A stretch of DNA of 64,000 bases from contig CANTUV010000026.1 in assembly GCA_947685225.1 (NCBI GenBank), forward strand, positions 52,537,501 to 52,601,500, written 5' to 3'. Positions 47,417-60,627 of the stretch are shown piece by piece. A model generated the notes under the pieces. That model made no database searches, was not told the DNA's origin, and was given only the letters and a program-made list of their open reading frames with translations. Origin of the DNA: Garcia nutans. Taxonomy: Eukaryota > Streptophyta > Magnoliopsida > Malpighiales > Euphorbiaceae. The translations under genes were made by a program, and so were the position numbers. Within the stretch, counting starts at the first letter, position 1; each line of letters starts with the position of its first letter.

Positions 47417-50400
47417 ATGGTGGCTGATAGCAAAGCCAAATCCGATATATCTTTGGCCGGAACTTTCGCTTGTAGCGCTTTCGCTGCTTGTTTCGCCGAG
47501 GTATGAATTGATTTCAATTGTAAATTACATCCATTTTAGTTTGTTATTAAAATTCATTTGATCGTGTTTAGTTGTTTATTCAAATTCAACTGACTATTTG
47601 AGATTAATATGTATGATATTTATCTAGCCATCGAATGGCATCTTATGACCAACCAATAAAACCATTTTTAATTAATTAATTACTTCAGATGATCAATGAA
47701 TGGCGACGAATATAGTGATAGTGATACCTTTGTCCCTTTTGTTATTTTTGCTTTCAACTTTATCACTTATACTTACTGTACAATTGAATTAGATTACTGC
47801 TGGTAACTGACCAGTAAAATTTTTTTGTTAGATTAGCTCAGTTTCAAGCACATTTGCAAATTTGCTGTATGATTAGAGAGAATTTATGCCTTTATTATTA
47901 TTATTAATTTGATTATTTCCATCTAATGGTAAACTTAGAACTAGCTTTTTTTTTTTGGTTCTTAAAAATTACAGATTTTTGTTCTGCTGGATTGGAAATG
48001 CAATAAGAAGAATTATACTCAGTTAAATAAAACAAAATCAGAAAGGAAGCAACTTTTGTTTTTCATAAATATTAGAACTTTTTTCTTTTTCAAATATTCT
48101 CTTTTATCATCTAACAATTGGTTGCTTTTTATTTACAAAATTCTAAAACCAAACTGTCACTTCGAACTTCAATTATTTTCAGACTATCATATCTATATTG
48201 TTGAGCAATCCATTTCATTGAATACTGGGTATTGCCTCATCAGATTGTTCCTTGAATTACATCGCTCCCAGGAAGGAATTCACTTGTTACTGTACAGGTT
48301 GATATTCCCATTTGTTGTTAAATCAGTAGAATAACAATCTCTTCTCTGCTGTAAATATCTATATCTGACCAATGACTTGAGAACTAAGAATAGTAATCTA
48401 AGTTTATCATAATCTCCAGCAGTTTCATGAGTAACTGTGGAAATCAACACATCCGAGGATTCTGGTTTTTAGGCTTGTATAGTTCCAATCCTGCTTGTAT
48501 ATCTTTTGTTGGCTGATTGGCCCGCTGCCAATGCCAGCCCTGTGCTCCCAGCATGCTGCCTAGGCCAATGCCCAATCTGTTTGAGCTTGGTAGCCTATTC
48601 ACTGCCTCAACCGTCATACTGACAATATAATGTGAACCTTGGCCTTGTCCATTTATAGTGTGAATTACTATTAACCACATATATACTCTTAAAATTAAAG
48701 ACTTCAATATCATTGTATTTAGAGTGTTTTTTGTTCACCGGTATCTGCTTGGAACTACTGCAGATATGCACAATTCCTCTGGACACAGCAAAAGTTAGGC
48801 TCCAACTCCAAAAGAAAGCTGTTGCTGCAGATGGATTGGCCTTACCAAAATATAGGGGTATGTTGGGCACAGTTGCCACCATTGCTAGGGAAGAAAGTAT
48901 ATCAGCACTCTGGAAAGGCATTGTACCAGGGCTTCACCGGCAATGCCTGTTTGGAGGATTGAGGATTGGGTTATATGAACCTGTGGGTCTCAAATGTTCA
49001 CTTGAACCAATGAACTATTTTCATGTTCTGTTTGATTAGTGAATTCATATATGTATGCATAAACCTACATGCTTGCAGGTTAAGACCTTCTATGTGGGCA
49101 GTGACTTTGTAGGAGATGTTCCTTTGACAAAGAAAATTCTTGCTGCACTTACTACAGGTAAGTTTAATGGCCAAAGATTTATGAACTATTTTTATTTAAG
49201 CAAGTAAAAGTAGTTCTTGGTTGACTTATGCTTATATCAGACAATTTTAATATCATACTGGCATTAGTGTCTTGTTTATCTAGGATAAGGGTCAGAGTTC
49301 ACTCTGGTACCAATACCTTTCGCTTGAGTTCTTAATTGTACTTGTCTAATAAAATAGGTGCGCTGGCAATTTCTGTGGCCAATCCCACTGATCTTGTGAA
49401 AGTTAGACTTCAGGCTGAGGGGAAATTACCACCCGGTGTTCCAAGGCGCTATTCTGGAGCATTAAATGCATATTCAACAATCGTGAGGCAGGTTGTATAT
49501 CTACAGTATAAAGATAAGTGGGGAAAATGGACTCTTTTTTGCATTTAGTTAATAACTCTGACATACTGTATTTACTTGATTTCTAACAAGTAGGAAGGAG
49601 TTGCTGCACTTTGGACTGGAATTGGACCAAATATAGCTCGAAATGCTATTATAAATGCTGCTGAACTTGCCAGTTATGATCAAGTGAAGCAGGTGAACAA
49701 TGAAATACCTTTCCTCATGTGTTGCAGATTTTTTTTTGGCTATTTCTAATTCCAACTACTGTAATGCAGACAATTCTGAAAATTCCTGGATTCACAGATA
49801 ATGTTGTTACTCATCTTCTTTCTGGGCTTGGGGCTGGTTTCTTTGCTGTATGCATTGGCTCCCCAGTTGACGTGGTACACTGTCTACACTTGCATTTCAT
49901 CTCTTCCACAATTAGTTTGTAGTTTGTCTTTCTGGTGTCTATTGTTTATGCAATTAGTTTTTAAATGATCTTGTCTACATCAGATGAGATGATGTTGCAT
50001 GTCTAAATTATATGAAAAGCTCCCATTATTTAGTTAATGATCTCAAAACTTCTTGATGTTAGATAAAGACATTATCTGTTATTTTGGCTTTGATAAAATC
50101 ACATACATGATAATTTGCACTTACTGTTGATGAACTAATATCTCTATTTTCAGTCTTCCTAGGTATAGATAAATGATTTGTTATGCTATTTAACAGCTTC
50201 AATATCCTTTGCTCTTTGTCAGGTTAAGTCAAGAATGATGGGGGATTCTGCTTACAAGAGCACACTTGATTGCTTCGTTAAGACATTGAAGAATGATGTA
50301 TGATTGTCTTTCAACATAATATACCTCTGTTTTAGGAATGGAAAGTTGTTCTCCTTCTGATGACATGCTAATAAGTTACTCTTACTATGATTTGTTATTA

Positions 50401-51112
50401 ACTTCAACTATCCGATAGCAAAACTTGGTTTAGAAATTCTATTTTCAATATTTTTCCTTTTTTAGTGGTATCATTCTCTTATTGCATCCTTAAGGATGGC
50501 ATAGTTGAATAAATAATTCTATACATTGGATTTGGATTTGTGCATGCTGCCCTTTGCAGTTATTTTTTGCTCATTCTCATTCGCTTCCAACATTCATTTC
50601 TAGAAGATGTGACAAGTATGTTTATATCCATATAATTTAGAGTATATTTGGTCTTTTTTCTTGTTATGTGACATCTTTGTTAGTTAAGTTGTATAGCTTT
50701 ATCTATTATAGCTGAAATCTCTCAACTAAGTACATTTGATGTCATTTGCAGGGGCCTCTTGCTTTCTATAAGGGCTTTATCCCAAACTTTGGGCGGCTAG
50801 GATCCTGGAATGTGATCATGTTTCTAACATTAGAGCAGGTATGGTTATAAAAAAAACTGGTGTTTATTTAATAATCTGAACTGTTAATGCACCATCATTT
50901 AGTATTAGTGGTGAGTGCAAACCAAGTAATTTATATTACTACCGATACCAACCATGTCTAGGTATTTGGTTATTTTATCCAAGTATTTTTAGAAATTGCC
51001 TTTATTCAATTAATTGTAAAATCATTTTTAAATCTCATTCTGCGTTTGTTTTCTAAAAGTCTGTTTCTTATGACAGGCTAAGAAATTTGTTAAAAGTATC
51101 GAATCATCTTGA
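47417..51112 (+). CDS. UCP1: Mitochondrial uncoupling protein (plant UCP1/PUMP1)
   Basis: Nine exons: 47417-47500, 48764-48982, 49079-49157, 49358-49491, 49594-49692, 49770-49874, 50223-50297, 50752-50838, 51077-51112. They join to 918 nt, 305 residues plus stop, the usual length. Three mitochondrial-carrier repeats, each with a PxDxxK-type signature: PLDTAKVRLQ (about residue 34), PTDLVKVRLQ (about 140) and PVDVVKSRMM (about 239). Six membrane spans are expected in the inner membrane. The start MVADSKAKSDISL and the second-repeat ending NAAELASYDQVK are typical of plant uncoupling proteins, which carry protons or dicarboxylate/amino-acid substrates and lower the proton gradient. All introns are GT-AG. 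A hairpin lies in the leader. No defect seen; I consider it functional. Confidence 0.96.
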
Positions 51113-51999
51113 GTTAAGGCAATACAGAGGATGGATTTTACATGGAGATGATAGAAGTAATTCCGAGAATAATAAGTTGCCTTTCAGTTGTCATTGTTAA
51201 TTTGTTATCATTCTTCCTATATTTTAGATATTGGTTGTGCAAGGGAAATTTTAAGCACTTGAAAACTTTCAAATAATAATAATCTCAATTTGAACTTTGT
51301 TCAATTATAATGTGCTTGTTAATCTGCCCCATTGGGTGTTCCATTCGGTTTCTTTTGTCAAATATTTTATAGCAAATTGCTCGATGACAAGCTGGTAACT
51401 GCCTTGTTGCTACTAATTGGTAAATTCTATTCTACCAATGTATATATTTTTTAGGAAATTATACTGTATAGCATATTTTTTAACTTTTTTTTTTCAAAAA
51501 TACCATATCTTTTATATATACCTTTGATATATCAAATATATATCTAATGTATATCTTTAAAAATTGAATATATCTTTGGTATACTAAACTAGTCGTCTAC
51601 TCACACGATGTGCGGATGCAATTTTTTTTGGTAATCGATGTAATTTTTTTTTGGTTATCATTGAAATGTATATAATATTTTACATATTCTAATAATTTAT
51701 TATAATCATTATATATATATATTTAGGGCAAAATTTTTTTTTGCTGTAAATATTTTTAAAAGGCATAAAAAAATTTGTTAGCATTTTATAATTAATTGAA
51801 CTATTCATAAAATATTTATCTATAAATGAAATGTGTGTATACAATTATGAGATGTAGTAAATTTATATTGTTGGTATAAATTTTGGTTTAGTTTAATTTA
51901 GAAAAATTGATGAATATAAATTTATGTTAGTTAAAATGATTTTTTTAAATGTTAGAAAATAGAATTCATGATAATATTCCCATAGTTTTGTTATTGCAT
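51113..51999. other. Intergenic DNA after the uncoupling-protein gene
   Basis: Contains the probable 3' untranslated region of the uncoupling-protein gene, then AT-rich sequence. No other gene seen. Confidence 0.6.
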
Positions 52000-52350
52000 T
52001 TACAATTTCACGATAAGCATGTGCTAGCTCCACATGGATTTTCCAATTACCATCTTCATAAAGGCCTGTAACCATTGAGATAATATATATATTACAAAAG
52101 TCTGATATTTTAATGCATATTTTATTTGTATTTGTGCCTGTATGTTTGCATGTATGCATATGTATATCAAAGCATTGTTTAGATGAAAAAGAGTAGTTTT
52201 TGTAGAACATGTCAAATATGTAATTTCAAAGGAAGCAATAACATGGATAGAAATCAAGAAATTACTTTCTTTTGGGCCATGGAATTCCACATTGAATTCA
52301 TTAATTGCATCATCGATCGGCTCCACAACATAGTCACTCATCATTCTATA
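52000..52350 (-). pseudogene. Ubiquitin-conjugating enzyme E2 fragment (UBC4/5/6-like)
   Basis: The minus-strand frame (about 52347-52255) has MMSDYVVEPIDDAINEFNVEFHGPKE, closely matching the N-terminal part of the UBC4/5/6 (UBE2H-type) E2 family. About 200 bp on, LYEDGNWKIHVELAHAY (about 52066-52015) matches the next segment (GGVWKIRVELP in the family). The intron between them persists, so it is a fragment of a gene copy. The conserved start, the HPN/active-site Cys region and the C-terminus were not found. Non-functional relic. Confidence 0.75.
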
Positions 52351-53120
52351 AAGTATGAAAACAGAAAGGCAGAAACACCAGTAATCCATTCCAATTGTTT
52401 CCATCTACAAAAATAATTTGAACATAATGAGAAATGACATCTAAAGTTTCAAAAGGCTAACAAATAAATCAAAGGCATCAACTATCATAGTTAATATAAT
52501 CATATGTTTGAAATATGATGGGGTGGACAGAAGACTAAAGATTACATGTCATTAGTCATGACAGTAATTAGTCTTAGCCAACAAAATAATAAATGCAACA
52601 GAAACAACAATGAAATGAAAGGCGGATTCATTCTAAACACCAACTGAAGTTATCTGGCTTGATATTCTATGAAGTTAAGGATTACTAAAGGCCCATAATT
52701 ATCATTATGACCAAGTCTAATATTAGCCATCCAATATCAACATGGTTGGATGTCTTGCTTCCCCCCTATAACGCAGGCCATACGGGAATGAGAGTTCAAA
52801 TCCTGTCTCTCTCCCCCTCAACCACCCATTCCTTGAATCTATCTAGTATTATTTTCTAAATAAGCCATACATATTTTATCAAATATTACTTTGAGTTAAT
52901 TCAAAAAGGAAAGCAGTGAATTATAAAATGGAAAAGAAAAATTAGTATACGTGTACTTGATTGATCTTATCTTACAGTAATTATATATTTGCATCTCGGT
53001 ATCTTTGCATAATCAAATAAATTTATATTTAATTAGTTAATACATCTACTACTCCTCATTCTAGCTAAATGCAAGCCACATAGAAAGTGAACCACTTTGT
53101 CCAGCAAGATAAAAATGTAG

Positions 53121-53408
53121 CTTTTCATTTAAACTTTTAATAACTATATTTAGAATACCATATAATGAATTGAATTTACACCCTATATATTTTGAAAACA
53201 ATCCTTGTGGAAACAACAAGTAAATCAACAATGCATATATGCATATAATAAGAGAAATAATGTGCTTTTCATTTAAACTTTTAATAACTATATATAGAAT
53301 ACCATATAATGAATTGAATTTACACCCTGTATATTTTGAAAACAATCCTTGTGGAAACAGCAAATAAATCAACAATGCATATATACATATAATAAGAGAA
53401 ATAATGTG
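53121..53408. repeat. Two tandem copies of a 144-bp unit
   Basis: The stretch from CTTTTCATTTAAACTTTTAA is repeated at 53121 and 53265 with about seven mismatches; a third copy begins at 53409 for about 8 bp. Because 144 is divisible by three, the minus-strand open frame across it (53486-53061) shows a 48-residue peptide repeated twice. That frame is hydrophobic, has no known domain and lies in what would be an intron of the pseudogene. Confidence 0.9.
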
Positions 53409-53482
53409 CTTTTCAAAATGATTAAACAAAAAATATATAAAAAAAAAAATGTATGCTTGTAAAGAAAAGGATAAGTTCTTAC

Positions 53483-54480
53483 CCATGCGAAATGACCACC
53501 ATGAGATTTATTATTCACACCAGCCAAGTGTGAATCCAAGGGAGTCAGCTCCAATGATCTTGGGATATAAGAAATTATAGGGAAGAAAAGAATGAGGAAA
53601 TGGAACTTTATTACTAATCCAATGAAAAGAAAATCGAAAATGCATCAAAAAGTAACTTGAGACATTTTTCGCAAAAAATAATTATTATTACAAAATTAAA
53701 GTGAAATAGTAAAAAAAATGACAATCCAATAAATATATCATACTCTTATTTTCAATTTCATTATATGTATAATTTATTTTTCATAAAGGGGTAAAGGGAA
53801 AAAGTTCAAGAAAAGCTAAAATCAAAGATGGGGTTTTCTCGGATTCTTGATTTTTATTGTCTTCTCTTATCTATAGCAAAAACTAAAAGAAACAAATAAT
53901 TAGCCACAAGTAATAAAGTCTTACATGATATTTTCTACACTTTACTTTTTCTTTCTTTAAATTTTTTTTCTCTCCAAACCAAATATTCCAAAATAAGTCT
54001 AAGAATCTTGATCCAAAACCATTCTTGGACACTGATTCAGAGGGGGATCATCTTCAATACCAGTTGCTGCTGCTACTACTTGCTGCTTTCTGTCAATATC
54101 ATTGATTAATCCATCCCGAAAACTACTAATAAAATCATCACCTCACAAGTCAATTTCATTATTAGGACACTCAAATTCTGAAGATTCTGAAAATTACAGC
54201 CAAGTAGAATGATAAGTATCTTGCTTCCCATTCGACCATTAAATCCAATCTTAGTCTTACCATCTTTATCCGTAAACAGAGTACAAAGAAGGATCAAATA
54301 TGCATTGGTTGTCCCCAAAATCCACTTCCCATCATATTTAACATCCCCATGAGTAAAAGGCGAGCCAAGCCCAGGAAAATTTGTCTTAACTTGCCTCATT
54401 GATAACTTTGAATACAATCTAATCTTACCATTGCAGGATCCTACAACTATTGATTCATCACCAATACAGGTAAAACATTA
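53483..54480 (-). pseudogene. CYPRO4 / VID27-like gene fragment
   Basis: On the minus strand, about 54460-54200 encodes DESIVVGSCNGKIRLYSK, RQVKTNFPGLGSPFTH, VKYDGKWILGTT and LFTDKDGKTKIGFNGRMG, and, after a long interruption, 53554-53483 encodes LTPLDSHLAGVNNKSHGGHFAWV followed by a donor-like GTAAGA. Both match the C-terminal WD40-like domain of the plant CYPRO4 (VID27 family) proteins. The N-terminal two thirds and the last part are absent, and the reading frame between the two exons is lost, so it is a truncated copy. VID27 proteins act in vacuolar import and degradation in yeast; the plant role is poorly known. Confidence 0.8.
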
Positions 54481-57181
54481 AAAATTAGTCCCTTCAGAGA
54501 ATTGATGGCCCCGACTTCAAATATAAAAACATTCTTTCAAACACAAACACAAACACAATTAAAGAGCAAAATCTATGGCATGCATTATGTTTCTGAATCT
54601 TATGAATATGATTTAATTATCAAATTGCAACACCATCTAAACTAAATAACATATCAATATAAATACCTTTCCAAGTGCCCAATTTACAGCAGAATCAAAA
54701 TAAGCTTGTTCATGATTCTGAAATTAAATTCAAAACGTAAGATAGAAATCGACGTCTCAAAATACGTGCATATAAAAAAATAAAAAATATAGGGGAAAAT
54801 GAAAAATAAAGAATCGATTAAATTGACTTGGATTTATGAGCATTCCTTTTCAATTTGATCCGACACCTCAATCTGAAAATTTTGATAGAAAGTGAGCCTA
54901 GAACCGATAACAGATTCTAAAGACGTCAAAGGTGTCAAATTTAATATGATAGCCGTGAATGCGTGAAATTGCAGGAGGGTGCCCTTAAAAATAACGTTTT
55001 TTCAGAATTTGAATTTTGAAAAAAAAAGAAAAATAAATAAAAATACAAAATAAAGCGAAAACTGTGGAATGACGTTCATTTCGAAAAACTGATGACTGGC
55101 AGCATGAAAATCAAACTTAAGTTCTCAACTTTTACGTGTATATAATATAGATGTTTACTAAAAATATACTTTCAAAAAGAGATATTTTTAAAATTAAAAA
55201 TTAAAAAATATATATTTTTAATATTAAAAAATAAAAATTAATATTTTTTAAAATATTTTTTATTTTTTAAAATATTTTTAAAAAAATTCCAATATTTTTT
55301 AGTGTATGTCGCGGCGTAAAGTTATTATTAGATCCTAAGAAAAATACAATATGTTCAACCTTAAAAGAAGCATAATATATCAAGACTTATGATGATTTTG
55401 TAATGATATTTTTGCAAAATAGTAAAATATTTCCTTTATCTGGAGAATATTGTATTTTTTATAAAAAGAATAGAATTAATTTGAAAAAGGCAAATATAGT
55501 AATTTTTGGGTAATTTTGGTAAATAGAGTAATTTTTTTTGCTGAAATTTATTTATGCTATTATAAAATGCTAATATTAAATTGTTTACCTAATATAGCTC
55601 TCATAAGAAATATCCAAATTTATTTATTTTTATTTTAAATTCATAAAGAGTGTTATTTACTCTTTTTTAAAACAATAATAATAATAATAAAATAAATTTC
55701 AAAAGTTTTATAATGATTAATAAACAACGGTTATTATAGAATAGATTTTTTTTCATTTATTTTATACATTTTTACATGGTAGTTTACTTTTTTTGAGCAA
55801 TATATATATTTATTTATTTTATTTTCAACCAAAAATCTAATTAATCAAATAATATGGACATATGAATAAAATCAAACTAATAAAAAAAAACCAAATCATG
55901 AAATTAATATGGATTTTCAATTGAAATTAAATGGTTATATGGATAACAAATGTTGCATAACTTATAAATTATAATCATGGTGTTATCATAATTGATATTG
56001 AAACTATAACAAAAGTTAAATTTTTGAGAAAAAAAAATTAAAATTTTATTTTAGTTTGATAACCAATATTATTTTAGTAATTAGATGAATCTTCTATATA
56101 TTTGATGTGCATTCATGTTTTAAAATTATTTGTTTCATTTTTTACACAAAATTAAATAGATCTCTGCATAAATAAATATAATAAACAATTAATTTGATAA
56201 ATATAATATAAACAAATTATTTTTTATTTTTAGATATATTTATAATGATTTATTGTTGATAAATTACAAGTATTAATAATATTTTAATTATTAAAAATAC
56301 AATAGAATTTAAAGTTGAATAGCCTACATGAAAAATAAATTTTTAAATAAATATATATTTAAATAATAGCCTACATGTAAAATAATTTTTTAAATAAATA
56401 TATATATATAAGATAAAAATATGCAATCTTTTTTTATGAAGTGAAAATCAAAATTAAAAAGTCCAAAATATATTTTTAAATTGGAATTTTTATCTACTAA
56501 ATAAATATTTTAATAATCCTTAATTATTTATGTATTTATATATATCTTTTAAGCTGATAGTCATATCAATTGAATTATTCATATTCCCGATTGGATTACC
56601 AGTTTAATTAGAAATATAAAAAATAAAATTAAGGGGATCTCATACGCGCGAACGCAGAGCATGTACAGAGTACAAACGCCGTTTGATACAAAATTTTGAA
56701 GCGGTCGGCCGCAATATAAGACCGCCACCCAAAACGCGTTGCTTTCTTCCATAAGCTCTGTGCCGGGATCGTCCGGAAGTGGTTTTCCCGAAGACCAACA
56801 GTGACCGCCGGTTAGCTTTTCTTCAGTGCTTCTCCGTTTTGCCTAATTATATGTTTGTATCTTGGTGAATTAGTTTCAATTGAAAATTCGGATTGACTTA
56901 TGTGCTTGTTTTGTGTGGCGGACTTTTAATCCATGATTAGGGCTTTAACAACAATCGTGGTTGTTGAAAATATAATGAAATTTTGCATTAATGAATGATG
57001 AATCGATGCTTAATTTTTGCAGTTTGAACTTTAATTGTAATTACTGTTTGTAAATATAATTAATGCGGAGAATAATTATTGTACTTTAGAATGCATTTGT
57101 ATAGATTGACTAATTAATTGATGGAAAGTTTACTAGGTTGGCTGGAAGACTGAAGAAAGAAGGGATTGTTAGAGGTGAAAA
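54481..57181. other. AT-rich intergenic DNA and Hakai leader
   Basis: No gene is seen to about 56.6 kb; the DNA is extremely AT-rich. From about 56640 GC rises (CGGTCGGCCGCAATATAAGACC). This is probably the promoter and first non-coding exon of the Hakai-like gene. A GT donor-like site near 56810 and an acceptor-like site (TTACTAG before about 57136) suggest a 5'-UTR intron. Confidence 0.5.
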
Positions 57182-60100
57182 ATGTTAATTCGGCTTAGCA
57201 AGCCATCTTCGGAAAGTGGTGGAGATGTGGTAAAGCCCTTGCCAGTGGATACTGTTACAGTTGCATGCCCCGACCACCTTGTCCTTGCTGATCTCCCTGT
57301 AGCAAAGGGTATTGGAACAGCCACTGTGGCTACTGTTGTCAAGACTGTAGGTCGCAGGTCCAGACGCCAGCTTGGTGAACGAGTCCATTTCTGTGTGCGC
57401 TGTGATTATCCAATTGCCATCTATGGCCGCCTGGTAAGTCTTAAGCTTTGTGTTCTTTGATTTCACTTTCATTAATTTGCACTTCATGAGAGAGAACAAG
57501 CAATTGGTTTAAACTTTAAAAGAAAAATTCTTTTGCTAATATCAAGAATGCAATAGTAAAGTTTCTTTAAATCTGTGTGATTTAAGCTTAGTGTTTAGAC
57601 CAACTGTACAGAGATAGGAGAACAAAGATTTAAGGGGAGATGAATCTTTTTTGTATTTGGTTATATACTTCTATCAGAAACCGATGATATATCTTCTGCT
57701 GAATGCTAACCACTGTTAAAAGCTAAATCAAGTCCGTTAAAATTAATCCATGAAAAAAATTCCAATAGATAAGAGACAAATACTATGATGTCTGACTATC
57801 TATTTTATACTCAACAATTGATGTTGCCCCTTCTGATCATATAGGAATTCTCTGTTTTTCCCTTAAAAGCTTGGCTGTCCAATTGATCACATGTTATCCT
57901 GATCCTCTACGGCAATGGCAATTTTTATTTAAGTTACTTTGCATTATATTTCTGACACTTATGATGATCTTTTGCATTGCAAGTTATAAATATCTATTAG
58001 AAAAAGATCAGAATGCTCTTAAGTTTAAACTCTTTTTTTTTTTCAACTTTTTCTTCCCATGTGCATTTTTATTAGAATGTTTGCTGGTCGATGATTTATA
58101 ATTTTAATTCTATTATGCTTAGTCATTTGAATTTTTTACTTTAGTTGGACACGTTATTTTTAGGAAAGGAATTCCCCATTGAATTTTTTACTTTAGTTGG
58201 ACACATTATTTTTGGGAAAGGAATGCAAGCTTTTGAAAGATTTGCATTGCATGCCCTGTACAAAATTACAGATTATCAATGTAACTAGTCTAGCAGGATT
58301 TCTCCATAACTGTAAACAGTTGAATCAATTTGAGGCATATTACTTTCCGATTTCCACGCATAACACTAGAAGTTTTCTACTATCCTGATATAGATTTGTT
58401 CTTCGACTAACAAGTTTATGTTATGCAGAGCCCTTGTGAGCATGCCTTTTGTCTCGATTGTGCTAGGAGTGATTCAATTTGTTATCTGTAAGTCGATATA
58501 TGATCTTTCTTATGCTTGAAAAGAACTTATGAGCTATGTAATTTCACTGTGATAAATTGCTGCAATGGTCAAGGCATAAAGTTGTTTGTAATAATCTAAT
58601 CGTTTTGTGCTTGCAAGTTAATTCTGTCCTTGATAATACATGTGATTTTTGGCTGAGAACAATGATCAATTGATCATGTGTTTGTATGTCAGTAATAATT
58701 CCTAGAATCTTCTTGGAACTGAGTAAAATTACTGGAACTTTCTAGTTACTAGAATTGAATCATTATGAGATATGAATTCCATCTGAGAGGTGTAGATGGA
58801 TTTTTGTCTTGGGCTTAGTTGAGTGATTCATAAATCAGTTTGCCTTTAATTGGAGATCAACGCAAGTTGTCCTAATCATATCCTGTAGCCAAAAATGAGA
58901 AAAAACTGTCATAATCTATGTAAATACATTCGTGGGGAGAGATGAGGAGGGGTTGGAGAGGTGGGGGTGGGGAAGGGTGTAGAGAGAGGGAGATGGGGTT
59001 CTCATGCCTGTGGTACTGCTGCTGTAATGATTGACGAGCTTGAAAGGGAGATGTGATCAAGTCCTTGCAGTGACCTGATTTACTGGGTTGGTGCCTTGAA
59101 GAGGCAAGCCTTATTAGCTGGTATTAGCAGTGGTATCATTGTATTTTTCATCTCATGTTTGTAAAAATTGCATCTGATTTGAATTGGTAGGACTATCAAA
59201 TGCTTGGTATACTGGAATCTGTGAACACAAGGCCAAGCTGGAATTTGCTGGTGGCTCTGTTTTGCAGTGATGAACCTATAAAAACCTTGATTTGTCTTAT
59301 CTATGTATAAGAAGATGACACCATGCTACTACTATGTTAATGCATATGCAAGATACTTGATGACTGATGTTAAAATTTTCTCTGGGAGTTCATTATTTCA
59401 ATCTATTTGTTCTTTGCACCACTGAAAGTTTTTTGCATTGTTATTGAGGAATCAACTAAATGGTTTTTCTTCTTTTGTATAAACAGTTGTGATGAACGTA
59501 TCCAGAAGATTCAGACAATCAAAATCATGGAGGGGATTTTCGTCTGTGCAGCCCCTCACTGTCTCAAATCTTTCTTGAAGAGGGTGGAGTTTGAATCTCA
59601 TATTCATGAAAATCATTCTGACCTTCTACAGCCAAATGCTGAGAAGGAGAATGGTAATGAATCAGAGGTTCAAAGTGCCAAACAACATTCAACTTCAGAT
59701 TCCACTGTTCGAGCTCCCCAAAGGCCAGTCATATCTGGTTCAAATTCTCAGTTTCTTGATTCTGAAGACAAAGCTCGTAGGCAGCAGTCTAGAGAACAAT
59801 CACTTTCTAGGCCAATGATGCAACCAAGACTGTCTTATTACCCATCAGAACCCCAGCCAAACAATAATCAGCCGCCAGGCTTTGACTGGCCTGGTATCCA
59901 GAATCATTTCCAACAAAGTATGCAGGGTGGCACAAAACAAGAATCCAATCAGTTTCCTGATAAGCAGCAAGGAATTCTATCAGAGACCCCAATACCTGAA
60001 TACCCTCCTTTGCATCCCATTCATCCGCCTAATTTTGTTGTGCCGATGAATTCAAATCCACTGCTGACTCCTCAATATGGCCTTCCTCCTTTCCATCCTG

Positions 60101-60627
60101 AGGGGGCTCATCCATTTTTTGGTGCACCCTATGAGATGGGACAGATAGCTAGGCCAGATTCAACCCCAGAAGTTGGAGCAGAACAAGTGTATCTGTTAGG
60201 TTTTCCACCAGTTCCAGCAGGTGTAAATGTCATGGCAAATTATCCTCAACCCTGGAACACTGGGCCAACACCAGGCGGTCAGGGGATTCCAGATGCTTTT
60301 CCGAACATGTCAGATTCTCGGGGAAATGTTGCATTTTATCAAGGTGATTATGGTCGGAATACAGGAGTTCTGCCAATGATTCCTCCCCCACCCTTTGCAA
60401 ACAAAGGGATGGAAGGTGTGCAGGGTGGTAACACCATGGATACTAGGGATGGCAAAGGGGTATTGGCGCCACAGACATATCCGCATGCACCACCGCCTCC
60501 ACCTCCCTTACCTCTCTCATCACAGGCTAAACGAGGTAAGTACTATTCTGGTGATATGGGTCATGATGGACAGGGTTTTGGATGGCAACATGAGAATCGC
60601 GATAGCATTGGAAGCGGCCAGGAGTAG
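57182..60627 (+). CDS. HAKAI: Hakai-like E3 ubiquitin-protein ligase (m6A writer-associated)
   Basis: Exons 57182-57433, 58429-58487 and 59487-60627 join to 1452 nt, 483 residues plus stop. The N-terminal MLIRLSKPSS is followed by a RING finger (CVRCDYPIAIYGRL, PCEHAFCLDCARSD, CYLCDERI; residues about 77-115) and a C2H2-type finger right after it (FVCAAPHCLKSFLKRVEFESHIHENH). The rest is Pro/Gln-rich and probably disordered, with a PHAPPPPPPLPL run. This RING plus atypical zinc finger pair and the Pro-rich tail are those of HAKAI, which in Arabidopsis is part of the mRNA m6A writer complex with MTA, MTB, FIP37 and VIR. The start of exon 3 is at the AAACAG acceptor; the open frame from 59407 extends into the intron. 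Intact. Confidence 0.92.
58127..58230. repeat. 52-bp direct repeat in a Hakai intron
   Basis: TTGAATTTTTTACTTTAGTT starts at 58127 and again at 58179, with the copies matching through GGAAAGGAAT apart from a few changes. It is intronic. Confidence 0.85.

Noticed and set aside
52741..52830. tRNA-like T-arm (GAGTTCAAATCC) suggesting a tRNA or SINE
   Set aside because: A B-box-like motif is present, but I could not fold a cloverleaf or find a convincing A box, poly(A) end or target duplication.
53061..53486. 141-codon minus-strand frame with a repeated hydrophobic 48-residue unit
   Set aside because: Explained by the 144-bp tandem duplication inside the intron of a pseudogene.
59407..59486. 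Upstream extension of the large Hakai frame
   Set aside because: Intron sequence; the AAACAG acceptor at 59481-59486 joins exon 2 in frame and completes the RING cysteine pattern.
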